Source: Affinundibacterium seohonense (GTDB taxonomy: Bacteria; Pseudomonadota; Gammaproteobacteria; Burkholderiales; Burkholderiaceae_D). From it: a stretch of DNA of 64,000 nt. The stretch's first letter is position 1. The number at the start of each line of letters is the position of its first letter. The stretch is from assembly GCF_014284305.1 (NCBI RefSeq), contig NZ_JACOFW010000022.1, positions 1 through 64,000 of the forward strand, written 5' to 3'. Below, in pieces: positions 16,484 to 25,390 of the stretch. The notes under the pieces are model-generated. The model was given only the letters and a program-made list of their open reading frames with translations, made no database searches and had not been told where the DNA came from. The position numbers and the translations under genes were made by a program.

Positions 16484-19400
16484 TCACTTCTTTTCACGTA
16501 ATTTTTCGGTTGGTAGGCGAGGACGTAAATCTAAAACTTTCGTCGCCAATTTTAATGACAAACCCATTTCAGTAACAATTTTCTGAGCCTCGTCCTTCAG
16601 CATGTCGCGTAATCCATCGATATCAAGGGATATGCCAGTGTCAGGATGAGACCAACGTTTATCGCTGTTGACAGTTACAAGTAAACATCCGGCTCGGCGA
16701 TATTCTGGTTTCATGTATTTTGTGACGATCTGGTCTTTTAGTGTGTCTCGTAAATCACGACCACTACGCCCGTCACCAAGTTTCAATTCGATAACACCTT
16801 GTAAATCGCAATTGCATAGTTGTATTCGAATGTCTGTTTCCTTTTCTTCGGCGGTCACTCCCTCCTGACTCACGTGGTAATTGTTTCTTGAGATGCGAAT
16901 TAACTCGTGAGAGATTGCTTGACGCATTATTTTTTCTTCGGAAATTGTTCTCCATAGCTCCTTTAGTGAGTCGTCTTGCATGAGAGAGTCCTCTAAGTCA
17001 TCTAGGTGATCTAACATTATCTTAAAGAGTTCATCCCGCGTTTTTGGACTTACTTCGTAGCTTTTGTAGAAGGTGGAAATTTCTGCTGGACTATAGATCT
17101 GATCGTCCATTTCTCCAGCGGCACTCTCTATCGCCAGTGACAAAGCTCGATCTTTAAAGTCTGCAAGTAAAGGATCCCCCGCTAATTCATGTTTCGCATT
17201 CCAACCTTCTGATCCAGTCAAATTTAGAATTGCGTTTAACAATGCGCCTCGTCCACGCTTCGCGTTGTCTCGCATATTAGGCGTAAAACTGCCTTTATGT
17301 AATGGGTCATTTTTGGGAGGAGCATGCTTATAAGCTAAGCGTAGAAGCTTTAATAACACTCGTGGAGTGAAGTTGGTATTTGCTAACGTAAAGAGCCTTT
17401 CATTCAATTCTTTCCCAAAAAGTTTGGCAATCCATTTCACACCAGAAGAGACTTCATTTGATTCATCCACAACCAATTCATTCTCAAGTATGGTAGCGGC
17501 GTCAGTAGGGGAAATCGCTAATAGCGTTGAAATCCAAACAAAAGAGAAAGGTGTATTCAATCCCTTATTCAGTTTTTCCTTTGCATTACTAAGAACAAAA
17601 TCGACAACTGTTTCATTACCATATTTAAGCATTAAATTTACTACCAGATGTAGCCGTTCACTTGCCGACTTTTCATCGTCGGTTTCTTTAAGTTGAGATA
17701 CAGAATTAAAATTTTGCAACAATACGGGTATGAACAACTTTACGAATGAGGGTGATTCTCTTTGTAGTTGCTGAAGAATCTTGAAGTAGGAAATTGATTG
17801 AGTAATTTCATTTAACTCACCAGCTAATTCTGAACCTAGAACTGTTTCGACGGCAAGTGGGTGTGTACTTATTAAATTTGTCAACCATGCTGGGAATTCG
17901 TTTAAAGCTATCGCTACGTATCGTGCGGCGAGTAGTGCTTCTTCGTGACTCAAATTAGTTGCCCAATCGGGATCTTCGGATTCCGCGGAAATTGCCCAAA
18001 GTCCTAAATTCCAACTTTCGCACCATGTGTTTTTATCTTCGTCTCGGCGTTCAACTCTAAGTACCGGTTTTTCACTGCGCCAGACATTCATCAAAACGTG
18101 TTTGAATTGATTTGTAATCTCTTCGCCAAAATATTTTTCAAAAAATAAGCGGTTCCAGGCAGCACTTTTTGGGCTATTGTCGTTCAACGCTGCATGCCAT
18201 AGATTCCACGACGTATTCCACATCCGTTCATTGCTAAATACGTTATGTGGTGCATTCCAAATTTCTCTGTGCAGAGCAGTCCAACTTGCCCTATTTTTTG
18301 CATCTCCTCGTCGATTTTTTTCGTCATATTTCTTCGCTTGATTTTCCCAACGAATTTGTTCTGCATATACTTTGGGAGGCTTTGAGTACTCTTCGAGTTG
18401 TTTTGTTAGATCTTCATTATCGGTAACTAATGATATGAAATTATGAAAGTACTCGGAGCTGTTATGCTGTGCATTGCTATGAATATTGATCATCAATTTT
18501 AAGAGATGCGCGCGCGTATCAGTGTGGAGTGATTTTGAGGCTAGGTTTTTTCTAATCCAAATATCGTCTTGTTGAATATTGTATTGAATTGGGCTTTGAC
18601 GGCTTAGATGATAAAACTGATAGTTTCTATTTTCCGCACTGTGAAAACTTTGTATGAATGCAAGATGTGCAAAATAAAATGTTTCCCTACATTGCTCTGG
18701 AATAGAACTAAGTGCTTTTCCTAGTTCAGATATTGGTTCCTTTTGACTCGAATAGTGATCCTCTGAAAAGTGCTGCGCTACAATCGATGAATTGAATACA
18801 GCATCATCAAAACAATTCTTGGTCAATAACCGTAGACACACCGCGGCTAAGGCATTCAACAAGTCGGCTCTTGGGGTTTTATCGATTAATTCAGTTCTAG
18901 TTGGTATTGCATTTTCCAGCACCAGATCATTTAGTTTTTGTCGCAACTGTTCAAGAGCGTGTTGCGTTAAATTGGATTCAGCAATGACTTTAGGCCAACG
19001 CCATTTTAGGTCGCCTATCTCATTGGGTGGTTCAGAGACATGCTGCAATAGGAAACCTACTTGCTCAATCGAGAGCTGAAGAGGAAAACAATCCACAATC
19101 GCAGATTTAATGTGTCGCTCAGGCCATTGTTCAGGATGCCTTAACATGTCATTAAGTACATCCAAGATGCCGGAGTCATTGAACTGAATTAATGCCGTGA
19201 TGGATGACTGACGCTCCTGCCATTCTGCCGAGTGGTTCAATGCTATGGTTAAGGCTAAATTAGCACATTCCTTTATTTTGCCAATTTCTATAATTTCTAT
19301 GATTAACTCTCGAACTTCGTGGTTTTCTATATTCAACTTCCAAAGTTCAAGGATTAACGGTGCCAGTTCTCGGCTTGCAATACGATGCACTTGCAAGCGC

Positions 19401-20845
19401 GGCACATGTAGGCCTCGCCATTTCCCATCTTTGTAGCGATTAACATAGGTTTTGAGCGCTTGGCACCGTTGGGAGAAGGACAGAGATTCTGGGTCGCCAA
19501 AATTTAATAGGACTTCTGGCTCGCGCTCTAACACCTCTTTAAAAATACTGTCATCATTTGCTGCCAACCAAGCAATGATTGGCCTCAAACTTGGTTTGAT
19601 GATTTTGATACCTTGTGGCGTCTCTGCAAACAAGAGTCGCTTAAGGGCTTTCATCGTCATTCCAGCTCGAAGTAAATTATTGAGCTGTTTAGCGGCAAGA
19701 AATTCGATGACAGAACGGTGATGGAAACGAATCCGTCCATAATTTGCGAATCCAAAAAGCGCCCGTTCGAGTAAAGTTTTTCTTTCTTTCTCATTCCAAT
19801 CAATCAAAATAGATGATGGATCTAAAGTGCTTTCAGTGTTCGCTACTTGTTCTGATTCTGCGCTATGCCGTATCGTCAGTTTTTTTGAAAGCAAACAAGC
19901 TAAAGCGAGTTTAGATGCACCGTCCAAAGCTTTTTCTGGAGATAATGGAGTCAGTTCTCCACGATCAACGCGTGGCTTCAATTTGACACGAATATTGTTT
20001 TCGAGCTGTTCTTGGTGAGTACGAATACGTTTGTGTTCTCGCCAGTCTATGCATAGTTCAATTAAATCTAAGGGGCGATGTGTAAAATCTTCCAGATCAC
20101 GTTGATGAATTGCGTTTAGAAGTTCGTCAATGTTTTCGATTTTTTGTGCATGCGCAATTTGATGAATATGCTCTGTTGATAAAGGCATTAAGTAAACGTG
20201 TCGCCAATTGGGCACTTCAGGTGCTTTTTTTTCTTGACCGTTAGATGAAATATGGCCAGCCGCAATTCTTGCAAAGCTTTCTTCTAGCGAAATTTCTCCT
20301 AAGTTTGCCTCTTCATTACTCTGCGGTACAGGTAATATCCTTTTAATTTCATCGCCGTCAAAAGGAATTGGTCGAGTAGTGATGACGATGCGTGCTCGAT
20401 GCAAATTTTTTGATAGTTTTCTTTCTAGTCGGGTCAGGGCTACTGTGAAATTACCTTGGGTTAGTTTTAGTTCGTCAATTGAATCTAAAAAGAAGGTGGC
20501 TATATCCGTATGCGAACTTTGCCATGCTTCAAAGCGCTCGATTTCACAAGAAGAAAGTTGATCGTATACACCAATTTTCGCTAACTCTGCCAATTCCAAA
20601 AAGAACGCAGGTTGGCCATTTTCCCAAAGTTGCTGTTGTATTTGTTTGCATTCGTAGGTTTTACCGGAGCCCGCTTCAGAAACGATGAGTATCCGGCGAG
20701 ATTCTAATAGCTTTTGCCAGTTTAATTTGCCTGCTATGCCCATCTGTTTTTGTATTTGAGCATATTCGATATGGCTATTGATTTCCTCCGAGATGTCGCA
20801 GAAATTGCGTTGAATCGGTGATGGCGATTTTGTTTTGTCGTTCAT
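16484..20845 (-). CDS. NACHT-type STAND NTPase with C-terminal PD-(D/E)xK-like nuclease domain
   Basis: A 1453-residue cytoplasmic protein. The NTPase lies near the N-terminus: Walker A region SEAGSGKT at 56-63, Walker B FFLDSIDEL at 118-126 (Asp121, Asp124, Glu125) and the sensor-like RIVITTRP at about 152-159. This is the NACHT/STAND pattern. A long alpha-helical region of about 1000 residues follows, probably sensor repeats. The last ~120 residues hold a DIRIQL...GVIELKLGD segment with Asp1338, Glu1353-x-Lys1355 and Gln1372, a good match to the PD-(D/E)xK nuclease core. NTPases of this class are known anti-phage sensors. The effector sits at the C-terminus, unlike the N-terminal effectors of Avs. 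The gene looks A+T-richer than its neighbours and stands alone, bracketed by palindromes. Confidence 0.75.
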   Translation of the reverse strand: MNDKTKSPSPIQRNFCDISEEINSHIEYAQIQKQMGIAGKLNWQKLLESRRILIVSEAGSGKTYECKQIQQQLWENGQPAFFLELAELAKIGVYDQLSSCEIERFEAWQSSHTDIATFFLDSIDELKLTQGNFTVALTRLERKLSKNLHRARIVITTRPIPFDGDEIKRILPVPQSNEEANLGEISLEESFARIAAGHISSNGQEKKAPEVPNWRHVYLMPLSTEHIHQIAHAQKIENIDELLNAIHQRDLEDFTHRPLDLIELCIDWREHKRIRTHQEQLENNIRVKLKPRVDRGELTPLSPEKALDGASKLALACLLSKKLTIRHSAESEQVANTESTLDPSSILIDWNEKERKTLLERALFGFANYGRIRFHHRSVIEFLAAKQLNNLLRAGMTMKALKRLLFAETPQGIKIIKPSLRPIIAWLAANDDSIFKEVLEREPEVLLNFGDPESLSFSQRCQALKTYVNRYKDGKWRGLHVPRLQVHRIASRELAPLILELWKLNIENHEVRELIIEIIEIGKIKECANLALTIALNHSAEWQERQSSITALIQFNDSGILDVLNDMLRHPEQWPERHIKSAIVDCFPLQLSIEQVGFLLQHVSEPPNEIGDLKWRWPKVIAESNLTQHALEQLRQKLNDLVLENAIPTRTELIDKTPRADLLNALAAVCLRLLTKNCFDDAVFNSSIVAQHFSEDHYSSQKEPISELGKALSSIPEQCRETFYFAHLAFIQSFHSAENRNYQFYHLSRQSPIQYNIQQDDIWIRKNLASKSLHTDTRAHLLKLMINIHSNAQHNSSEYFHNFISLVTDNEDLTKQLEEYSKPPKVYAEQIRWENQAKKYDEKNRRGDAKNRASWTALHREIWNAPHNVFSNERMWNTSWNLWHAALNDNSPKSAAWNRLFFEKYFGEEITNQFKHVLMNVWRSEKPVLRVERRDEDKNTWCESWNLGLWAISAESEDPDWATNLSHEEALLAARYVAIALNEFPAWLTNLISTHPLAVETVLGSELAGELNEITQSISYFKILQQLQRESPSFVKLFIPVLLQNFNSVSQLKETDDEKSASERLHLVVNLMLKYGNETVVDFVLSNAKEKLNKGLNTPFSFVWISTLLAISPTDAATILENELVVDESNEVSSGVKWIAKLFGKELNERLFTLANTNFTPRVLLKLLRLAYKHAPPKNDPLHKGSFTPNMRDNAKRGRGALLNAILNLTGSEGWNAKHELAGDPLLADFKDRALSLAIESAAGEMDDQIYSPAEISTFYKSYEVSPKTRDELFKIMLDHLDDLEDSLMQDDSLKELWRTISEEKIMRQAISHELIRISRNNYHVSQEGVTAEEKETDIRIQLCNCDLQGVIELKLGDGRSGRDLRDTLKDQIVTKYMKPEYRRAGCLLVTVNSDKRWSHPDTGISLDIDGLRDMLKDEAQKIVTEMGLSLKLATKVLDLRPRLPTEKLREKK

Positions 20846-21412
20846 GCCGAGTATCTGAATAGTTATAAAGGGTAATGATGAAAGAATTTCTCATAATAAT
20901 AGAAACAGACATGCGCAAAATAGTTATTTTTTCAATCTCTTGTTTCTAAACTTGGAGTCGCACAAATGAATTAGAAATACCAATTAACTGGTAGAAATTT
21001 CTAAAAATTTATCTCATTGTATGTATTCTAAACCCGTCGAAATCGACGGGTTTGAACGAAAGTGCTCGTTTATTTTTTTGTTGTTAAATCTAAATAGTAT
21101 GTGATGGCAGTCATTCGGAAAAATCACTACCGCACATCAGATTGCAACAATCCCCAATGATATTGTTTAACATGTCCAATAGTATTGCTATGCCGTCAGT
21201 TTCTGGCATGTGCTATCCGGACAGAAAGAGTAACAAACCAATTTCCCTAACTCGCCAACACTCCACCCACATTGTCCAAAGTCAAACCGACGCCAAAAAC
21301 CGCAAAAAATGATTTACGAAAAAACGACAGATTGCGCTGGCTTGCATAAATGTCGGCGATGCTAAATTGCGCGCGGCTACAATGATGGTTAAAGGAAAAA
21401 TCAGTTCAATCT
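20846..21412. other. gene-free stretch upstream of the NACHT gene
   Basis: About 565 A+T-rich bases separating divergent genes. It holds the NACHT gene's promoter region and the 21030-21053 palindrome. No ORF of merit is visible. A short ORF from 21367 overlaps the potassium channel in another frame and is a shadow. Confidence 0.5.
21030..21053. repeat. palindrome, left flank of the NACHT gene
   Basis: AAACCCGTCGA, two A residues, then TCGACGGGTTT: an 11-bp stem. The core is the same as in the 16244-16273 palindrome apart from G/A and C/T changes that keep the pairing. The two copies lie 5 kb apart and bracket only the NACHT gene. Confidence 0.7.
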
Positions 21413-22498
21413 ATGCAGATTTCAGAAAAAAACAATCCGGCTTCGGTGTCGACTATGGAGCCACGCACGGTGGCGGAAAATGCGCAGCTTATGCGTATTT
21501 TGGCGCGCATTGGTTGGGCGACTTTGATTCTTCTGGCTTTGATTGGTGTTGGTGTCCTTGGTTTTTATTTTATTGGCGACCAGACTAGCTGGGAGAATGC
21601 GATCTATATGACGTTGATCACGATCTCCACGGTTGGCTATGGTGAAGGGGTGCCGCTCACATCGTTTGGCGCCAAGGTGTTTGCCGGGTTGATGAGTATT
21701 TCAGGCTTGGGTGTGTTGACCTTTTTGTTCACCAGTTTGACGGTGTTTTTTCTTGAAAAAGATCTGGACTATTCCTTGCGGAGACGACGAATGGAAAAAC
21801 GTATTAAAAAATTGCGGCAGCATTATATTGTTTGCGGCTTTGGGCGGGTCGGTCGTAATGTGGCAAATGAGTTGCAAAAGACCGGGCGTCAGTTCGTGGC
21901 GATTGATCCTGATCAAGTTAATTTCGACGAATTTTTAGACAAATTTCCTGATTTGCTTTATCTGCATGGCGATGCGTCTGACGATGATCTTTTGCTTGGT
22001 GCCGATATCACCGATGCTCACGGTTTGTTTGCTGTGACTGGTGATGATTCACGCAATTTGATGATTATCATTACTGCTAAGCAGTTGAATCCGCGATTGC
22101 GGATTGTGGCGCGTTCACATGAGTTGCGTAATGTGGAAAAAATGCGTAAAGCGGGGGCCGATGAAGTGATTTGCCCCGACTTCACTGGCGGCATGCGTAT
22201 GGCGTCGGCAATGGTGCGGCCGCATGTGGTGAGCTTTTTGGCTGAGATGTTAAAGTCTGAAAAAAATCTGCGGGTCGAGGAGGTCGCGACACCACATAAT
22301 TTTCCTGCTACAGCGATGGGCAAGCTGCGGCTACGTAGCCCTGACTATATTTTAATTGCAGTTCGTGCTGACGGTGATTGGACTTTTAATCCTAATGACG
22401 ATTATCTGCTTCGCGCTGGTGACGTGATTGTGGCGATGACTAGCACAGAAGGGCGTGCCGAGATTGAAAGTCATTTATTGGACGTGATTCGAGCCTAG
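21413..22498 (+). CDS. potassium channel with RCK (TrkA-N/TrkA-C) domains
   Basis: A 361-residue two-TM potassium channel. TM1 is at about residues 32-54 (GWATLILLALIGVGVLGFYF), followed by a pore helix with selectivity filter TVGYGEG at about 75-81, and TM2 to about 110. A cytosolic RCK domain follows: the Rossmann motif GFGRVGRNVA (about 142-151) binds a nucleotide, then a TrkA-C-like domain near the C-terminus (DYILIAVRADG, LRAGDVIVAM). Close to MthK/Kch-type channels. The filter has GYGE where most have GYGD. The start is at the ATG 21413, with AAAGGAAAA somewhat far upstream. Confidence 0.9.
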   Translation: MQISEKNNPASVSTMEPRTVAENAQLMRILARIGWATLILLALIGVGVLGFYFIGDQTSWENAIYMTLITISTVGYGEGVPLTSFGAKVFAGLMSISGLGVLTFLFTSLTVFFLEKDLDYSLRRRRMEKRIKKLRQHYIVCGFGRVGRNVANELQKTGRQFVAIDPDQVNFDEFLDKFPDLLYLHGDASDDDLLLGADITDAHGLFAVTGDDSRNLMIIITAKQLNPRLRIVARSHELRNVEKMRKAGADEVICPDFTGGMRMASAMVRPHVVSFLAEMLKSEKNLRVEEVATPHNFPATAMGKLRLRSPDYILIAVRADGDWTFNPNDDYLLRAGDVIVAMTSTEGRAEIESHLLDVIRA

Positions 22499-22680
22499 TT
22501 CGACTTGGGTAGGAGATACCTGATCCATTTGCTAGAAGCGGACTTGTCTCGTCGTTATGCTCCATCTAGTTTGGTTGAATTCAACGGGGTCACACGCGAT
22601 CACCAAGTCCGAATTTAGGATGTCAGCAGTCAGCATCACGAGTGTTTGCGATGTATCTCGGTTGCATAAATCGACTATCG

Positions 22681-23598
22681 CTAACGGCAGCCCTTCGTAT
22701 CCGTCACGGTACTAAACTCCTCCACCATTGCATCAATAAACACACGGGTTCTCGCGGGCATTAAGCGGCGTCCTGGGAATACGGCCCAAGCGTTGAATTC
22801 TGGCGAGTGCCACTCCGGTAGCACGCGGATCAGACTGCCGTCGTGCAGGTGGCATTGGGCGAAGTGTTCTGAGATCAGGGTGATGCCAAGACCCGCTAGT
22901 GCTAATCGGCGCAGCATTTCTGGGGAGTTGGCGGTGGCGATGCCGGGTGGGATGCCATGCCAGCTTTGGTCGCCGTTCTTTAAGCGCCAGACCGCTGGCT
23001 CGCCATTGCGCGCTAACAGACGCAGGGTTTGATGTTCCATCAGCGCTTCTGGCTCTTGTGGCTCGCCGTGTTTTTCCAAATAGCTGGGTGCGGCATAGAT
23101 GGCTGCGGAGAACATGGCCAACTGACGCGCAGCCAGCGAGGCGTCATCGGGCAGGCTGCCCATACGGATTGCTAAATCAAAATTTTCCCCGATCAAATCA
23201 ACCCGGCGTGGTGACAAATCTAACTCTAGCGTGATGGCAGGGTATTTTTGTAGGAAACGGGCGATTAAGGCCGTCATGGTTTCGTTGGCAAAGTCGGCTG
23301 GCATGGAAACTCGCAGCCGACCGCTCGGTTGTACCTGTCTTTGCTGGGTTAAGGCGAGTGTCGCTTCAACCTCCGAAGTGACTTGTTGGGCGTGGGTCAA
23401 AACCGCATTGCCGAAGTCGGTGACGACAAGTTTTCTAGTTGTGCGCAAGAGTAAGCGCTCGCCTAGCTGGGCTTCTAAGGCAGTCATGCGGCGCGATAAG
23501 GTCGATTTCGGCATGCTGAGCCGTTCGGCTGCGCGGCTAAAACTGCCCTCCGCGACAACGCGCGAAAACAATAAAAGATCGTTGGGATCGAGCTGCAT
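22681..23598 (-). CDS. LysR-family regulator, divergent from azoreductase
   Basis: A 305-residue LysR-type regulator with an N-terminal winged helix-turn-helix (DLLLFSRVVAEGSFSRAAERLSMPKSTLSRRM, residues about 6-37) and a substrate-binding domain (from about 88, with RLRVSMPADFANETM). The start lies 137 bases from the divergent azoreductase start. LysR proteins commonly control the divergent gene, so this one probably regulates the azoreductase-pirin pair, which detoxifies quinones or electrophiles. An imperfect dyad just upstream is a candidate operator. Confidence 0.92.
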   Translation of the reverse strand: MQLDPNDLLLFSRVVAEGSFSRAAERLSMPKSTLSRRMTALEAQLGERLLLRTTRKLVVTDFGNAVLTHAQQVTSEVEATLALTQQRQVQPSGRLRVSMPADFANETMTALIARFLQKYPAITLELDLSPRRVDLIGENFDLAIRMGSLPDDASLAARQLAMFSAAIYAAPSYLEKHGEPQEPEALMEHQTLRLLARNGEPAVWRLKNGDQSWHGIPPGIATANSPEMLRRLALAGLGITLISEHFAQCHLHDGSLIRVLPEWHSPEFNAWAVFPGRRLMPARTRVFIDAMVEEFSTVTDTKGCR

Positions 23599-23618
23599 GA
23601 TTTCTTTCGTAAACTCTA

Positions 23619-23638
23619 TTGGTTCATAAATGGAACAA
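23619..23638. promoter_or_regulatory. candidate LysR operator
   Basis: TTGGTTCATAAATGGAACAA is an imperfect dyad (14 of 20 positions symmetrical) with a T-N11-A core. It lies 21 bases before the LysR start and about 100 before the azoreductase start. Position and symmetry are suggestive; binding is an inference. Confidence 0.4.
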
Positions 23639-23735
23639 TCATATCCATTTTACAGACTTCCGCATTGAATTTGGAACATATAAAGTGACAGCACATTCAC
23701 AGAATCATGTAGTCCAAATTCAAAGGAGCAATACC

Positions 23736-24335
23736 ATGAACATTTTGCAAATCAATTCTAGTGCCCGTATCGTCGGTTCTCATTCCAGTAATTTAGCTAA
23801 TCAACTGAGCGCACGCTTACTTGAGCAGCATGCCAGCGCGAACTTGGCTGTGCGGGATCTGGCAGTGACACCGCAGCCGACTTTAGATGAGAGCGCGTTG
23901 CAGGCTTTGTTCACGCCAGCCGATCAACGCACACCGGAGCAAGCGGCACGTGTGGCTTTAGATGATGCATTGATTGCTGAAGTTCAAGCCGCCAATGTAT
24001 TGGTGATCGGTGTACCGATGTATAACTTTGGCATCTCTTCGCAACTGAAAAACTGGATCGATGCGATTTCGCGTGCCCAAGTCACTTTCCGTTACACTGC
24101 GAATGGACCAGAAGGTTTGTTGACAGGTAAGAAAGTCTATGTGGTCTTGACCCGTGGTGGTTTGTACAGAAACACCCCGAATGACACGCAAATGCCTTAC
24201 CTGAAAACCTTTTTTGCCTTCCTCGGTATGACCGATGTGGAATTCATTTATGCTGAAGGCTTGGCGATGGGAGCCGAAAGCGAACAACGGGCAATAAGTG
24301 ATGCGCAGGCACAGATCGAGGCAGCGTTAGCGTAA
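23736..24335 (+). CDS. azoR: FMN-dependent NADH-azoreductase / quinone reductase
   Basis: A 199-residue flavodoxin-fold protein with family length and motifs: [21 protein letters not shown] (phosphate-binding loop for FMN), [17 protein letters not shown], and a C-terminal FFAFLGM segment. It reduces azo bonds and quinones using NADH or NADPH. The ATG at 23736 follows AAAGGAG at a proper distance; the longer reading from 23619 is unlikely. The pirin gene starts 28 bases after the stop, so the two probably form an operon. Confidence 0.93.
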   Translation: MNILQINSSARIVGSHSSNLANQLSARLLEQHASANLAVRDLAVTPQPTLDESALQALFTPADQRTPEQAARVALDDALIAEVQAANVLVIGVPMYNFGISSQLKNWIDAISRAQVTFRYTANGPEGLLTGKKVYVVLTRGGLYRNTPNDTQMPYLKTFFAFLGMTDVEFIYAEGLAMGAESEQRAISDAQAQIEAALA

Positions 24336-24362
24336 GACTTGAAGAAGATTAAGGAATACAAC

Positions 24363-25241
24363 ATGAAACATGAACTCACTCCAGACACCGTCAACCTATC
24401 GCGCGCCGTTGAGCAATTGGTGGTCGGACAAGCGACTTCTGATGGTGCGGGGGTGAAGTTGACGCGGGTGTTGACGCAGCCTTATCAATATCGGCTCGAT
24501 CCATTTTTGATGCTAGACGCTTTTGGTAGCGACAATCCTGATGAATACATTGCAGGTTTTCCCGATCATCCGCACCGTGGTTTTGAAACCATTACCTATA
24601 TGCTCGAAGGTCGCATGCGTCATCGCGATAGCGCAGGTAACGAGGGTTTGCTGGAAAACGGTGGAGTCCAATGGATGACGGCCGGACGCGGCGTGATTCA
24701 TTCCGAATTGCCCGAGCAAGAAAACGGTCGCATGGAGGGTTTTCAGCTATGGTTGAATCTGGCAGGTAAGGACAAGATGATCCCAGCCTGGTATCGCGAT
24801 TTTAAGCAAGCTGATATTCCCGAATTGACGACTGATGCTGGTGCTGTAGTGCGGGTGATTGCTGGGCAAAGTCAAGGCGTACAAGGCGCGATGCAAAGAG
24901 CAACGACCGAGCCGATCTATCTTGATGTACACATGCCAGCCGGTGCGATGTTTAGCCAAAACATACCAGCGGATTTCAATGCTTTCATATATGTGTATCG
25001 CGGTGAAGTCAGCATCGGTGAACAGCAGGTTCCTTTGCAACGCATGGCGATCTTAAAGAAATGGCCATCTGCAGACGGGGTGAAAATTCAAGCCAAAGGC
25101 GATGCCCGATTTATTCTGATTGCTGGTAAACCTCTGGGCGAAACCATCGCGCAGTACGGCCCGTTTGTGATGAATTCGCAGGAAGAGATTTTTAAAGCGA
25201 TTGATGATTTTCAGAATGGGCGACTGGTGGATGCCGCGTAG
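24363..25241 (+). CDS. pirin family protein (bicupin)
   Basis: A 292-residue pirin. The N-terminal cupin has the metal-binding signature HPHRGFETITYMLEGRMRHRDS at about 62-83, with His ligands of an iron site, and GGVQWMTAGRGVIHSE. A second cupin follows (about 180-270). Pirins act as iron-dependent quercetinases or redox-sensitive regulators. The ATG at 24363 follows AAGGAATACAAC. It trails the azoreductase by 28 bases in the same operon, which supports a shared response to quinones or flavonoid-like compounds. Confidence 0.92.
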   Translation: MKHELTPDTVNLSRAVEQLVVGQATSDGAGVKLTRVLTQPYQYRLDPFLMLDAFGSDNPDEYIAGFPDHPHRGFETITYMLEGRMRHRDSAGNEGLLENGGVQWMTAGRGVIHSELPEQENGRMEGFQLWLNLAGKDKMIPAWYRDFKQADIPELTTDAGAVVRVIAGQSQGVQGAMQRATTEPIYLDVHMPAGAMFSQNIPADFNAFIYVYRGEVSIGEQQVPLQRMAILKKWPSADGVKIQAKGDARFILIAGKPLGETIAQYGPFVMNSQEEIFKAIDDFQNGRLVDAA

Positions 25242-25390
25242 GTAAAAAAAGGTTCTTAGATAATTTTGGATTTTATCTACTGTATTTGCCTAAGCTGATT
25301 GCTGAGGAGTCAGTCTAGGCTTTGTAAGCAGCCTTTGTCTCCTCCTTATCAGCGGTTACAATACGGCCTTAATAGCAATCGGTAGTCTCC

